DNA of 64,000 nucleotides from Desulfovibrio ferrophilus (GCF_003966735.1 NZ_AP017378.1:310001-374000), one strand, 5' to 3'; positions 44,180 to 54,214 are shown, counted from the first letter of the stretch. Notes: generated from the sequence alone by a model not told the origin. A program made the numbers and translations.

Positions 44180-45607
44180 TTATTGTTCCTTGACCGCTTG
44201 GGCAATCTCCTGAATGGCCACTTTACCGTCCTCGAAGTACATCAGCGCGTTATCCGCAGCGAAGAGCGGGTTGGGGATCTTCGCAAAGCCCGGTGAAAGA
44301 CTCCGCTTGATGACCACAACTGTGTGTGCCTGATCCACATCGATGATGGGCATTCCGGCGATGGGACTGCTGGGGTCGGTCTTGGCAAGCGGATTGACCA
44401 CATCGTTGGCACCCAGAACAATAGCCACATCCACTTGGCTCATTTCCGGGTTGATGGAATCCATTTCCCTGAGCTTGTCATAGGGTACTTCGGCCTCGGC
44501 CAGCAGAACATTCATATGTCCCGGCATACGCCCAGCCACGGGATGGATGGCGAATTCAACCTGGACTCCTCTGGCTTCCAGAATATTCATCAAGTCGCGG
44601 ACTGCATGCTGAGCCTGAGCCACTGCCATGCCATAGCCGGGAATGATGACCACCCGGCGTGCACCGTCAAGGATCATGGCGACTTCTTCGCCCGAGGTGG
44701 CTTTGACCTTGCCTTCGTAGACGTCATCGGAACTGACGGTGGTTTCACCGGGGCCGAGCGCACCGCCGAAGAGTACATTAACCAGCGAACGGTTCATGGC
44801 CTTGCACATGATCTTGGTCAAAATGACGCCCGAGGCACCCACCAGGGAGCCCGCGATGATCAACACATTGTTCTGCAGCACGAAGCCTGTGGCCGCCGCT
44901 GCCAAGCCGGAATAGGAGTTCAGCAGGGCAATGACCACCGGCATGTCCGCGCCGCCGATGGCCACGGTGAGCAGCAGCCCCAGGATGGCCGCTGCAGCGA
45001 CCATCAGCCAGTAGAGGTTGACGTTTTGTGGTTGCATGACCAGGGCGATACCCAGCCCCACTGTAATGATGGCAACCAGCAGGTTGACGATCCTTTGTCC
45101 GGGGAAAGATGCGGCACCTTCGAGGAACAGGCGTTGCAGCTTGGCGAAGGCGATAAAGCTGCCGAAGAAAGTCACGCTGCCAATGATGCCCGAGATCGCT
45201 GTGGCGATGAGCATTTGGTAGTCCTGTGCCGGGGCCAGTCCGGCCTTGGCGAGGAGATCGCTACCTTGCGTCGCACCCATGACTTCCAGAAACGCCGCTC
45301 CGGCGACGAGTACGGATGCGCCACCACCGAAGCCGTTGAAGACGGCGACCAACTGTGGCATTGCGGTCATTTCGATTCGGATGGCCAGGATTGCGCCAAT
45401 GAGTGCTCCAACGGCGACTCCGGCGATGATATACTCGAAGGTCAGAACATTTTTGTCCAACAGGGTGGCAACGACGGCGATAAGCATTGCAAGGGCTGAA
45501 TAGGTGTTGCCGCGAACTGCCGTGCGGGGCGAAGTCAGTCCTTTGATGCCCAGGATAAACAGCACCGAAGCCAGAAGATAGGCGAGATTGATGATGTTGA
45601 CGCTCAT
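44180..45607 (-). CDS. pntB: NAD(P) transhydrogenase subunit beta
   Basis: A 475-residue subunit with about eight to nine membrane spans (domain II) followed by the NADP(H)-binding domain III: VVIIPGYGMAVAQAQHAVRDL, GRMPGHMNVLLAEA, LGANDVVNPLAKTDP and the final VIKRSLSPGFAKIPNPLF. With the two alpha-type subunits it couples hydride transfer from NADH to NADP+ to proton inflow, supplying NADPH. Its ATG overlaps the stop of the small membrane subunit gene, the usual coupling in three-gene pnt operons. Last gene, followed by a hairpin terminator. Confidence 0.95.
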   Translation of the reverse strand: MSVNIINLAYLLASVLFILGIKGLTSPRTAVRGNTYSALAMLIAVVATLLDKNVLTFEYIIAGVAVGALIGAILAIRIEMTAMPQLVAVFNGFGGGASVLVAGAAFLEVMGATQGSDLLAKAGLAPAQDYQMLIATAISGIIGSVTFFGSFIAFAKLQRLFLEGAASFPGQRIVNLLVAIITVGLGIALVMQPQNVNLYWLMVAAAAILGLLLTVAIGGADMPVVIALLNSYSGLAAAATGFVLQNNVLIIAGSLVGASGVILTKIMCKAMNRSLVNVLFGGALGPGETTVSSDDVYEGKVKATSGEEVAMILDGARRVVIIPGYGMAVAQAQHAVRDLMNILEARGVQVEFAIHPVAGRMPGHMNVLLAEAEVPYDKLREMDSINPEMSQVDVAIVLGANDVVNPLAKTDPSSPIAGMPIIDVDQAHTVVVIKRSLSPGFAKIPNPLFAADNALMYFEDGKVAIQEIAQAVKEQ

Positions 45608-45894
45608 GACCGCCCACCCTTTTTCTTGAACATGTCGAGCATGCGGTGGGTAACCATGAATCCACCGACTACATTGATGGTGGCGAAGACCAGAGCGGAC
45701 ACGCCGAGTATCGTGGTCAGCAGGGTGTGTTCACTGCCTGCTGAGAGCAGGGCGCCAGTGATTGTGATGCCCGATATGGCATTGGTGCCGGACATCAGTG
45801 GCGTGTGCAGAGTTGGCGGGACCTTGGTGATGACCTCGAATCCCACGAACACCGCCAGCACGAAGATGGTGAGTCCGATGACGAAAACTTCCAT
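45604..45894 (-). CDS. pntAB: NAD(P) transhydrogenase subunit alpha, membrane part
   Basis: A 96-residue protein of three spans, equal to the C-terminal membrane segment of E. coli PntA, with the conserved KVPPTLHTPLMSGTNAISGI and a C-terminal HRMLDMFKKKGG. In this organism the alpha subunit is split in two genes, as in Rhodospirillum rubrum. It lies 81 bases after the soluble alpha gene and overlaps pntB by four bases (ATGA). Confidence 0.95.
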   Translation of the reverse strand: MEVFVIGLTIFVLAVFVGFEVITKVPPTLHTPLMSGTNAISGITITGALLSAGSEHTLLTTILGVSALVFATINVVGGFMVTHRMLDMFKKKGGRS

Positions 45895-45975
45895 GAATAT
45901 TCCTCCTGCGGGGCCGCACCGGTTGCCTGATCGGGCTGTGCCTGATGCGTGACCTCGTGGCGTGTATTCCTGTTG

Positions 45976-47133
45976 TTATGCGGTTTCTTCCAGCTTCTCC
46001 AGGATCATGGGATGCACGACCTTGCCGTCACGCGTGACCATGGTGCCCGCGACGACTTCGTCATCCTTGTCAATGTCCACCCGCCCATCCTCGGCCATAT
46101 TCAACAACAGGGCGCTGATGTTCTTGGCGTACATCCGTGAAGCATCGATGCACATCTGTGAAGGCAGGTCCGTGGGCCCGAAAATCTTGACGCCATGGGC
46201 CTCGACCACCTCGTCAGGGCGGGTTAGCTCGCAGTTTCCGCCGCCCACGGCAGCCAGGTCCACAATGACTGATCCGGGGGCCATGCCCTTGACCATTTCC
46301 TCGGTGACAAGAATGGGAGCTGCCCGTCCGGGGATGGCTGCGGTGGTGATGACCACGTCGTTGGCGGCAACCACGCGCGTCATGAGCTCGCGCTGTTTGC
46401 GGTAGAAATCCTCGTCCATGGCCTTGGCGTAACCGCCCTTGTCTTCGGCATCGTCCGCTTCCAGTTCCATCTCCACGAATTTGGCCCCCAGGCTTTGAAC
46501 CTGCTCTTTGACGGCGGGCCGAACATCGTAGGCCTCGACCACGGCGCCGAGCTTGCGGGCCTGGGCAATGGCCATCAATCCGGCGACACCCACGCCAACG
46601 ATGAAGACCTTGGCCGGGGCGATGGTGCCAGCGGCGGTCATCATCATGGGGAACATCTTGGGCAGATTCCCTGCAGCCAGCAACACGGCCTGATAGCCTG
46701 CCAGGGTAGCCATGGATGAAAGGGCATCCATGCTCTGGGCACGGGTGATGCGTGGAATGAGTTCCATGGAGAAGAGGACGGCCCCGGTCTCGGCCACGGC
46801 CTTGGAGATGGCAGGGTCGGTGAACGGCTCAGTCAGGCCGATGACGATTTGACCTTCGCGCAGCATGGCGATGTCTGCAGCTCCTGCCTCGGGGTTTGCC
46901 CCTGGAGAGCGGACCTGAAGGATAACGTCAGCCCGGGCAAAGAGATCGCTCCGGCTCGGGACAATCTCTGCCCCCTTGTCCTTGAAATCGGTATCGAGAC
47001 AACTGGCAGCGGTTCCTGCGTCTTGCTCCACGAGCACGGTGAAGCCCGCCTTGATCAGCGGGGGAACGGCAGAGGGAACCAGGGCCACTCGCCGTTCGCC
47101 GGGATAGGTTTCCTTGGGCACTGCGAGAATCAT
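45976..47133 (-). CDS. pntAA: NAD(P) transhydrogenase subunit alpha, soluble NAD-binding part
   Basis: A 385-residue domain I protein related to alanine dehydrogenase: VPKETYPGERRVALVPSAVP at the start, the NAD-binding fold VFIVGVGVAGLMAIAQARKLG with AYDVRPAVKEQVQSLGAKF after it, and the RQxDQ-type mobile segment regions. It binds NAD(H) and docks on the membrane subunits. First gene of the pntAA-pntAB-pntB operon. The start has GGAG in AAGGAGAGCG about seven bases upstream. Confidence 0.95.
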   Translation of the reverse strand: MILAVPKETYPGERRVALVPSAVPPLIKAGFTVLVEQDAGTAASCLDTDFKDKGAEIVPSRSDLFARADVILQVRSPGANPEAGAADIAMLREGQIVIGLTEPFTDPAISKAVAETGAVLFSMELIPRITRAQSMDALSSMATLAGYQAVLLAAGNLPKMFPMMMTAAGTIAPAKVFIVGVGVAGLMAIAQARKLGAVVEAYDVRPAVKEQVQSLGAKFVEMELEADDAEDKGGYAKAMDEDFYRKQRELMTRVVAANDVVITTAAIPGRAAPILVTEEMVKGMAPGSVIVDLAAVGGGNCELTRPDEVVEAHGVKIFGPTDLPSQMCIDASRMYAKNISALLLNMAEDGRVDIDKDDEVVAGTMVTRDGKVVHPMILEKLEETA

Positions 47134-47274
47134 GGACGTCGCTCTCCTTATGGGTAAAGGACTGGGTGGAATAGTAAATTTCAGACTATATTGTTTTTAG
47201 TGAAATAGCCATATCGCCCGGGCTATCGGTCACCATGTGAGAATGAATTGAAGTGCGATTGCCAAGTCCGGGCT

Positions 47275-47303
47275 TTGACATGGCAGTCCCGAGGCTTTAC
47301 ATC
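47275..47303 (+). promoter_or_regulatory. Sigma-70-type promoter for the cysteine desulfidase-family gene
   Basis: TTGACA (47275-47280), 17-base spacer, TACATC (47298-47303). The -35 is a perfect match and the -10 weak. Transcription would begin about 40 bases before the ATG at 47350. Confidence 0.5.
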
Positions 47304-47349
47304 CGGCACTCAAGGTGTGGGTTCACTGTGATCATTCGAGGAGACGATC

Positions 47350-48666
47350 ATGTCGTATACCATTAAGGACATCCTGCGTATGCAGGTGGCCCCGGCTTTG
47401 GGCTGTACCGAACCTGTGGCTATTGCCCTGGCCGCAGCGGCTGCCGCGTCGCTGCTTCCGGCGGGTGACATTCAGCGGGTTGAACTGTGGGTGGACCCCA
47501 ATATTTACAAGAATGGTTTGGCGGTGACCATCCCCGGAACCGGGGGGTTGTCGGGATTGGATACGGCAGCAGCCCTGGGCTGTGCCGGGGGTGATCCGAC
47601 CCTGGGGCTGGAGGTTCTGGCGCCGGTGGACGAGGTCGTTACAGCCCGGGCAATGGCATTGCTGGATGCCAAGCTGGTGACAGTGAACCTACTTCATGAT
47701 CAGGTTGGGCTGTTTGTGCGTGCCCGGGTGGAACGCGGCGGCGCCAATGCCGAGGCCGTTATCGAAGTGGTGCATGACAATATTACGAGTCTTTCTCTGA
47801 ACGGCGAGGCCGTGACCGGGCATCCGTTGCTGGGAAGCGACGTTGCTGGCGGTAAAAGTGAATTGGCCGAAATGGAATCCTGGCTCAAGGAGCGCTCGCT
47901 CTCCGAACTCATCGAGTTGCTGGATGGTCTGGATGATGAGGACTTGGCATTTCTGGAAGAGGGAGTGCAGCACAATCTCCGCTTAGCCGAATACGGTTTG
48001 AAATTTGATGCCGGTATGGGGGTGGGCAAGACTCTGGATCGTCTGGTTCGCCAGCGCCTTCTGACGCGGGATATGATTCAGGCTGCAAAAATTTTGACCT
48101 CTGCCGCCTCGGATGCTCGGATGGGTGGAGTCAAGCTGCCAGCCATGAGTTCCGCAGGCAGTGGCAACCACGGGCTGACCGCCATTCTGCCGATTCAGGC
48201 TGTTGCCGAGTTTGCCGAGTGCACGGATGCCGAACGCCAGCGGGCCATTGCCCTGTCTCACGTGGTCACGGCCTATGTGAAAGCCTTCACCGGACGCCTG
48301 TCCGCCGTCTGCGGTTGCTCCGTGGCAGCCGGAGCAGGTGCCGCTGCCGGGGTGACTCTTCTTTTGGGAGGTGGTGCGCAGCATATTGCCGGGGCCATAA
48401 AGAACCTGACCGAGGATCTGGCCGGGGTGATTTGTGACGGCGCCAAGGCTGGATGTGCCCTCAAGCTGGCTACGGCTGCCGGGTCGTCCGTGCAGGCGGC
48501 GCTGTTTGCCCTACAGGGGGTGAATGTTGATTCCGGCGATGGAATCATGGGGGTCTCACCCGAACAGACCATGCAGAATATCGGTACTCTTTCCACGCAG
48601 GGCATGATCGAGACCGATCGCACGATTTTGCGCATCATGCTGGAAAAGCAGTTTTCAGATGTGTAG
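47350..48666 (+). CDS. cyuA: L-cysteine desulfidase-family protein (CyuA/UPF0597)
   Basis: A 438-residue member of the serine dehydratase-alpha-like family: MQVAPALGCTEPVAIALAAA at the start, GTGGLSGLDTAAALG, and the cysteines GCTEP, CGCSVAAGAGAAAG and CDGAKAGCALK that hold a 4Fe-4S cluster. Family members break L-cysteine into pyruvate, ammonia and sulfide without PLP. In a sulfur-metabolising anaerobe this would protect from, or feed on, cysteine (inference). Single gene with its own promoter and a terminator. GAGGAGAC precedes the ATG. Confidence 0.85.
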   Translation: MSYTIKDILRMQVAPALGCTEPVAIALAAAAAASLLPAGDIQRVELWVDPNIYKNGLAVTIPGTGGLSGLDTAAALGCAGGDPTLGLEVLAPVDEVVTARAMALLDAKLVTVNLLHDQVGLFVRARVERGGANAEAVIEVVHDNITSLSLNGEAVTGHPLLGSDVAGGKSELAEMESWLKERSLSELIELLDGLDDEDLAFLEEGVQHNLRLAEYGLKFDAGMGVGKTLDRLVRQRLLTRDMIQAAKILTSAASDARMGGVKLPAMSSAGSGNHGLTAILPIQAVAEFAECTDAERQRAIALSHVVTAYVKAFTGRLSAVCGCSVAAGAGAAAGVTLLLGGGAQHIAGAIKNLTEDLAGVICDGAKAGCALKLATAAGSSVQAALFALQGVNVDSGDGIMGVSPEQTMQNIGTLSTQGMIETDRTILRIMLEKQFSDV

Positions 48667-48725
48667 CTGGCGCAGGGCGCAGACGATGTAAGAATTTTCT
48701 CGTACGTTTGGAGTCGAGAATGGAT

Positions 48726-48755
48726 AAGCCCCGGGCATCAGCCTGGGGCTTTTTC
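48726..48755 (+). terminator. Terminator of the cysteine desulfidase-family gene
   Basis: AAGCCCCGGGC (48726-48736) pairs with GCCTGGGGCTT (48741-48751) with a G-U pair, loop ATCA, then Ts. Confidence 0.85.
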
Positions 48756-48796
48756 TTTGGGTTGAACAAGTGAAGATAAAGTCGGAAGAGCAGCGA

Positions 48797-49921
48797 TCAC
48801 TGGCCTGTGTAGCGAATGCGGTAAATCAGGCCTGCTTTGTCATCACTGACAAACAATGATCCGTCGGGTGCTTGCAGGACGTCCACGGGCCGCCCCGAGA
48901 CCTTGCGCCCCTTGAGCCAGCCTGTGGCAAAGGGTTGGTAGTCCATGGCCTGCCCGTTCCTTACCCTGACGGTCATCAGACGATAACCCACTGGACTGGT
49001 GCGATTCCATGAACCGTGCTCTGCCAAAAAGAGCCGCCCCTGGTATGCCTTTGGGAATTGTGTTGCGGTGTAAAAGGTCATCCCCAGCGGAGCCACATGG
49101 GCGGGGAGGCGGAGGGCTGGACCATCGAAGTCCTTGCAGGGCTTGGATTTGCCGTACTTGGGGTCTTGAATATCCCCGGCATGACAGTAGGGAAAGCCGA
49201 AGTGCATTCCCGGGTAGGGGGCACGGTGCAGTGTGTCAGGGGGGATGTCGTCGCCCATCAGGTCTCGCCCGTTGTTGCTGAACCAGAGGACGTTGGTTTC
49301 CGGGTGCCAATCGAAACCCACGGTGTTGCGTATTCCCGAGGCAAAGATCTCCTGCTGCGATCCGTCCGGTTGCATGCGCAGAATGGCGGAGTATCTGGGG
49401 TCGTCATTTTCGCAGACGTTGCAGGGTGCACCTATGGGTACATAGAGTCTGTCATCTGGTCCAAAGGCGATGTATTTCCAGCCATGGTGACGGTCATTGG
49501 GCAGATCGTCCCGGATGATGACTGGCTGTGAAGGATTGTCCAGTCGGGATTCGATATCATCGAAACGCAGGATGCGGCTGATCTCGGCCACATAGAGCGC
49601 CCCATTGCGAAACGCCACTCCGTTTGGGGAGTTCAGGCCAGAGGCTATGACATGGGTGACCTCGGCAATGCCGTTGCCATCACTGTCCGTGACGGCGAAC
49701 ACGCGGTGCCCTCGGGTGCCAACGAATAACGTGCCGTTATCGCCAAGGGCCATGGAGCGAGCGCCAGGGATGCGGGCGTGGATGCTCAGAGTAAAACCCG
49801 AAGGCAATTGAATTGATGGGGATTTTTCCGGGGAGGCCCCACAGGCCGGAGGCAAAAGCAGAGTGCAAAGCGAAAGTAGAGTGAAAACAAGGTGTTTGGT
49901 GTAAAGTTGTGGAGTGCTCAT
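48797..49921 (-). CDS. PQQ-dependent sugar (sorbosone) dehydrogenase-like protein
   Basis: A 374-residue beta-propeller of the glucose/sorbosone dehydrogenase family: FVGTRGHRVFAV, GLNSPNGVAFRNGALYVAE, DRHHGWKYIAFGPDDRLYV, GIRNTVGFDWHPETNVLWFS and DDKAGLIYRIRY. The catalytic His and PQQ-contacting Arg regions (HHGWK, GIRN, LFLAEHGSWNR) look preserved. An exported N-terminus ends in LLPPACG, which may be an imperfect lipobox. It oxidises sugars or other alcohols in the periplasm if PQQ is available; the bacterium may lack PQQ, so the role is uncertain. Monocistronic, convergent with the upstream-strand neighbour. Confidence 0.8.
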   Translation of the reverse strand: MSTPQLYTKHLVFTLLSLCTLLLPPACGASPEKSPSIQLPSGFTLSIHARIPGARSMALGDNGTLFVGTRGHRVFAVTDSDGNGIAEVTHVIASGLNSPNGVAFRNGALYVAEISRILRFDDIESRLDNPSQPVIIRDDLPNDRHHGWKYIAFGPDDRLYVPIGAPCNVCENDDPRYSAILRMQPDGSQQEIFASGIRNTVGFDWHPETNVLWFSNNGRDLMGDDIPPDTLHRAPYPGMHFGFPYCHAGDIQDPKYGKSKPCKDFDGPALRLPAHVAPLGMTFYTATQFPKAYQGRLFLAEHGSWNRTSPVGYRLMTVRVRNGQAMDYQPFATGWLKGRKVSGRPVDVLQAPDGSLFVSDDKAGLIYRIRYTGQ

Positions 49922-50033
49922 GCCGAAAAGATATCACGAACGGCGTAACGCGCATAGGCAACCTGCTAAGAATGAATCCAGCGAGGACATCGTGTAGGCA
50001 CAGGAGGAACCTACCGATTAAGTAGCAAATTGA

Positions 50034-50063
50034 TTGAAACGCTTTGGCAGGTTGTGTTATATT
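50034..50063 (+). promoter_or_regulatory. Sigma-70-type promoter for the chemoreceptor gene
   Basis: TTGAAA (50034-50039), 18-base spacer, TATATT (50058-50063), giving a leader of about 95 bases before ATG 50164. Confidence 0.5.
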
Positions 50064-50163
50064 GTGTGTCTGTCGGTGATCATAATGCCATTTCGGGAAG
50101 CAGGCTTTATGAACGAGAGATGGCTTAGGTACTATTTCGGGACGAATTATTTGGGAGGTTTTC

Positions 50164-51981
50164 ATGCTTCGGCAAATCAGCATCGGGGTTAGAATTTTCT
50201 TGGTCATTGCGGTGATGATTTTATTCATCGGTGGGACCATTGCGGCATTCCTCGGGAACTCGTCAACGATCAAGGAGATCAGCGTTCAGCAGGTCAATGA
50301 CCGCATGTTGGAAGGGCAGAAGCAGAAACTCCAGGTGGCGGTCAAGTCCTTGGCCGAATCACTTGGGACCTTGGTTGCAAGTGCCACTGATCACCATCAG
50401 CAGATCGAGATGATCAGCAAGGCCGTGGCCGATATTCGTTATGAAGAGGACAAGTCCGGGTATTTCTTTGTGTATGAGGGGACCACGGTCGTCACCGTTC
50501 CTCCCAAACCGTCCTTGAGCGGCAAGGATATGTCGGGGGCAAAAGACGTCAACGGTGTCTACTTTGTCTCGGATTTGGCCAAGGCGGCGCAGGGTGGTGG
50601 TGGATTCGTCCAATACGTGTTTGCCAAGCCCGGCTCGGGGGATCAGCCCAAGTTGGCCTATTCCCAATTGATTTCTGGTACCAAGTATTGGATCGGAACA
50701 GGCATCTATATTGATAATATCGACGCAGCCAAGGCTGAGGTTACTTCAATAATTGAAGATGTTGTAAGTTCCAATACGACATGGGTACTCGCCGTTCTGA
50801 TTGGTATTCTTCTGGTCGGTGTGTTGCCGATGTCCTGGTTGATCGTCAAGAGTATCACCGGGCCCATTGCTCAGTCCACTGACGCCGCTGGTGAGATTGC
50901 AGGTGGCAACTATGACCTGCATCTTGAAGTCAAGGGACGGGATGAGGCTTCCAGATTGCAGGAGGCCCTGAATACCATGGCATCAACCCTGCTTCAGAAC
51001 ATCGAAGAGATTACGATCAAGACGCAGGATGCCGAGGAAAAGGCTCGCGCTGCAGAAGTTGCCAAGGCCGAGGCCGAAGAGGCAACCCTCATGGCCACGC
51101 GCGCCAAGGCCGAGGGCATGTACCAGGCCGCTCAGCGTCTGGAACAGGTGGTTGAACGCATTACTGCCGCCACTGAGCAGATATCCGTTCAGGTTGATGA
51201 AATCTCCAGCGGCACCGATGTGCAGAAGGAGCGCTTGCAGGCGACGGCCACGGCCATGGAAGAGATGAATGCCACAGTGCTTGAAGTTGCCCGCAATGCT
51301 GGTGACGCCGCTCAGAACGCCGAGGGAGCCCAAGAGAAGGCTCGCCAGGGTGCAGAGACGGTTAACAAGTCCGTGTCGGCCATGAATACCACTCGCACGC
51401 AGACAACCTCGCTGCAGGACAGCATGAACGCTCTGGGTGTGCAGGCCGAGGCTATTGGCAACATCATGGGAGTGATCTCTGATATTGCGGACCAGACCAA
51501 CCTGCTCGCACTCAACGCCGCCATTGAGGCGGCACGTGCCGGTGATGCCGGTCGCGGGTTTGCCGTGGTGGCAGACGAGGTCCGCAAGCTGGCTGAAAAG
51601 ACCATGACCGCCACCAAGGAAGTCGGGGATTCCATCGAGGCCATTCAGCGAGTGGCCAGCGATAATATCTCTGGTATGGAGACGGCTGTTGTGGATCTGG
51701 AGCACGCTTCGGAGTTGTCCAATGAGTCGGGAGTGGTGCTTGAGGAGATCGTTCATGGCACCGAGGAAAGCGCTAAGCAGATTCAAAGTATTGCCACGGC
51801 CGCTGAAGAGCAGTCCGCTGCCAGCGAGGAGATTAACCAGGCCATTGACGAGATAAACAATATCGCCGTTGAAACCGCCAAGGGAGTCGAGGAATCCGCA
51901 ACAGCGTTGCGCGAACTGGCAGAACAGGCCAGTGAACTTAATTCCCTGGTCAACGAGTTGAAGTCCGAAGGGCAGCAATAG
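50164..51981 (+). CDS. Methyl-accepting chemotaxis protein with single-Cache sensor
   Basis: A 605-residue chemoreceptor: span 1 (about 10-30), periplasmic sCache_2 domain (about 35-195; [42 protein letters not shown]), span 2 (about 200-222), HAMP (about 223-280), a long coiled coil and the signalling tip [37 protein letters not shown]. The tip is canonical for binding CheA/CheW. Single-Cache domains typically sense small carboxylates, but the ligand is not readable. The C-terminus lacks a CheR/CheB pentapeptide. Ends at a bidirectional terminator. Confidence 0.92.
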   Translation: MLRQISIGVRIFLVIAVMILFIGGTIAAFLGNSSTIKEISVQQVNDRMLEGQKQKLQVAVKSLAESLGTLVASATDHHQQIEMISKAVADIRYEEDKSGYFFVYEGTTVVTVPPKPSLSGKDMSGAKDVNGVYFVSDLAKAAQGGGGFVQYVFAKPGSGDQPKLAYSQLISGTKYWIGTGIYIDNIDAAKAEVTSIIEDVVSSNTTWVLAVLIGILLVGVLPMSWLIVKSITGPIAQSTDAAGEIAGGNYDLHLEVKGRDEASRLQEALNTMASTLLQNIEEITIKTQDAEEKARAAEVAKAEAEEATLMATRAKAEGMYQAAQRLEQVVERITAATEQISVQVDEISSGTDVQKERLQATATAMEEMNATVLEVARNAGDAAQNAEGAQEKARQGAETVNKSVSAMNTTRTQTTSLQDSMNALGVQAEAIGNIMGVISDIADQTNLLALNAAIEAARAGDAGRGFAVVADEVRKLAEKTMTATKEVGDSIEAIQRVASDNISGMETAVVDLEHASELSNESGVVLEEIVHGTEESAKQIQSIATAAEEQSAASEEINQAIDEINNIAVETAKGVEESATALRELAEQASELNSLVNELKSEGQQ

Positions 51982-52005
51982 CCCCACAGTGATTAAAGAA
52001 AAAAG

Positions 52006-52040
52006 AAGGCCCCTGCCATTTTGGCGGGGGCCTTTGTTTT
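52006..52040. terminator. Bidirectional terminator between chemoreceptor and histidine kinase
   Basis: AAGGCCCCTGCC (52006-52017) pairs with GGCGGGGGCCTT (52023-52034). The plus strand runs into TTTGTTTTT and the minus strand into CTTTTTTCTTT, so it can stop both convergent transcripts. Confidence 0.9.
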
Positions 52041-52058
52041 TGCGCTGTGATTGTCTGT

Positions 52059-54146
52059 TCAGCTTGTAAGGGTCAAGGGCAGCTTGATGATGAAAGTGGT
52101 GCCAACCCCAGGAGTGGACTCCACCGTGAACTGCCCTCCATGGTTCTGGGTGATGATGAAGTATGAAACCGAAAGGCCAAGTCCGGTGCCAACCCCTGGG
52201 GGTTTGGTGGTGAAGAATGGCTCAAAGATTCGTTTTCTGATCTCCATGGTCATGCCCGGACCGTTGTCCTCCACCTCGATGACTGCTGTGTTGCCTTCCC
52301 GGCGGGTGCGGATGATGATGATGGGGGCAATGCCAGGCTTGGGATGGTCCGCCATGGCGTAAGCCGCATTCTTGACCAGGTTGAACAGGACCTGTTCAAT
52401 CTCGGTATGGGCACAGGTGATCTGATCGAGATCGTGGCTATACTCGCGGATGATTCGAACTTTCTTGAAATCGTAACTTTTTTTGAGGTCGTAATCGCTG
52501 GTCGCAAGGTCAAGAACCGTGTCGGCCAGGACATTGACATCGCAGGTTGCCATGCTGGTTCCGCTTTTGCGGCTGAAATCCAGCATATTGGAGACGATCT
52601 TGGCTGCACGCAGTCCAGACTCCTGAATGCCGGAGAGCATCCGGTTAATCCCCCGTTTTTCCATATATAGCCGGATCTGATCCAGGGTGCAGCCTGTGTC
52701 ATGGGCGGCCTGATGGTTGGCAGGAAGCTCGGGTGAAGTGCGGCGCATGATGTTTTGGGCGCCCTGGAGGATGCCTCCCAGGGGGTTGTTGATTTCATGA
52801 GCCATTCCGGCAGCAAGGCCGCCTACGGACATCATTTTCTCGGTCTGAACCATTACTTCATCGATTCTGACCCGGTCGGTCACATCGTCAACTCGGATGA
52901 CGGCCCCTTGCATGCCAATTCCAACCAGAGGAAATACGGTGACATCATTATAGCGAATCTCTCCCCCGATCTGGCGGAGTAGATGCGGGGTGGACATGAC
53001 TGTTTGTTCCTGGATGGCTCGGTGGACATTTTCCATCTCGGGAGCAAGCGCCGGATAGACCTGCTCCAACGTCTTGTGCTGGGCAGATGTGGCACTGATT
53101 CCGGTAAGGCGCTCGGCTTCGAGGTTCCACTGGGTGACACGGCCCTGAGTGTCAACGCCTACAAGGACCGAAGGCATGGAGTTGATGGTGCTTTGCAGCA
53201 TGTTCTGCAGCCGGAGTAGTTCCTGCTCTGCAAGCTTGCGGTCGGTGATGTCGAAGATTGCGCTGGTGAAGTATTCGGGGCGTCCTCCTTTCCAGGAGAC
53301 TCCCTGTCCTTTTTCGGACACCCAGTGCTGTTCCCCCGAGGCATCTTGAATCCGGTACTCTAGGGAGTAATCGGAGCCCTTGATCAGGGCGTCGGCAACG
53401 GTGGCGCGGACGCGAATGCGATCATCGGGATGAACAACCTGATTCAGGTAATCAACCTCGCCAGCCATGAAGTCCCGGGCTGGGTGGCCTGTGATTTCCT
53501 CCACAGGGTCACTGATGAACAGGGCTGTCCAATGACTGTCGTTGACGCTGTGCAACACTGCGCCGGGGATGTTTTCCACCAGCGTTCGGTATTTTTCTTC
53601 ACTGTTGCCAAGTTTGCTCAGGGCATTTTCCAGTTCTGCTGTTCGCTTTCCGACCCGGGTCTCAAGGGTGCGGTTCATGTCCAACACGCGCATGAAAAGC
53701 CAGACCCCTCCCAGGAAAAGGAGCAGACAGAACAGCACATAAAGGTGAATGTAGATGGTTCGTGATAGCCAGAGGACACTGATGGTGCCGATGGTGCGAT
53801 CGTCGTGGCGGATGTCCGTGGTGATGGTATGGCGATTGATGAGACCGGTGGCTACGAATATGGCATCGATTTGTGAGAGAGGCGGTCCGTCGATCATCAG
53901 GAAGGTTTTTCCAAGGTCATCTTTGACGATCAGCCACTCATAGCCATAGGAATTTGCTGCAAGTTGCAGGTAGGCCAAGGCGCTGGATTCCTCAAAGGTC
54001 CAGAGAGCGTTGGCGATGACCCGTGCATGATCGTCGGCCTGCAGCTGGGCGTCTCTCAACGTTTTTTGCTGTAGGATGGCTACGAATGCTGCGAAGGCGA
54101 TGGCCGATATCGCGCAGATGAAAATAAAGCGTTTGGTAAATCGCAC
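52059..54146 (-). CDS. Membrane PAS-PAS histidine kinase
   Basis: A 695-residue kinase: two spans (about 8-27 and 130-155) flank a periplasmic domain of about 100 residues. Then come a coiled coil, PAS 1 (about 185-305), PAS 2 (about 315-425), a HisKA domain with phospho-acceptor His450 in GMAHEINNPLGG, and an HATPase domain with LVKNAAYAMAD, VEDNGPGM, FFTTKPPGVGTGLGLS. The segment between His and the following DFSRKS is about 20 residues longer than in the textbook HisKA. No receiver domain and no adjacent response regulator gene, so an orphan kinase. Tandem direct repeats lie upstream of the start. Confidence 0.9.
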   Translation of the reverse strand: MRFTKRFIFICAISAIAFAAFVAILQQKTLRDAQLQADDHARVIANALWTFEESSALAYLQLAANSYGYEWLIVKDDLGKTFLMIDGPPLSQIDAIFVATGLINRHTITTDIRHDDRTIGTISVLWLSRTIYIHLYVLFCLLLFLGGVWLFMRVLDMNRTLETRVGKRTAELENALSKLGNSEEKYRTLVENIPGAVLHSVNDSHWTALFISDPVEEITGHPARDFMAGEVDYLNQVVHPDDRIRVRATVADALIKGSDYSLEYRIQDASGEQHWVSEKGQGVSWKGGRPEYFTSAIFDITDRKLAEQELLRLQNMLQSTINSMPSVLVGVDTQGRVTQWNLEAERLTGISATSAQHKTLEQVYPALAPEMENVHRAIQEQTVMSTPHLLRQIGGEIRYNDVTVFPLVGIGMQGAVIRVDDVTDRVRIDEVMVQTEKMMSVGGLAAGMAHEINNPLGGILQGAQNIMRRTSPELPANHQAAHDTGCTLDQIRLYMEKRGINRMLSGIQESGLRAAKIVSNMLDFSRKSGTSMATCDVNVLADTVLDLATSDYDLKKSYDFKKVRIIREYSHDLDQITCAHTEIEQVLFNLVKNAAYAMADHPKPGIAPIIIIRTRREGNTAVIEVEDNGPGMTMEIRKRIFEPFFTTKPPGVGTGLGLSVSYFIITQNHGGQFTVESTPGVGTTFIIKLPLTLTS

Positions 54147-54214
54147 TGATCAGTCCCTGGACCCCTTGAACTCTGGACAGTTGGTGAGCATTCACGGATA
54201 GCCTGTGTGGCGCT

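Noticed and set aside
44324-45499. Long open frame (391 codons) on the plus strand
   Set aside because: Antisense to pntB; very His/Asp/Gly-rich shadow.
47134-47349. Possible sigma-54 site on the minus strand for pnt (TGGCAATCGCACTTC)
   Set aside because: The -12 GC pair is missing; too weak to call.
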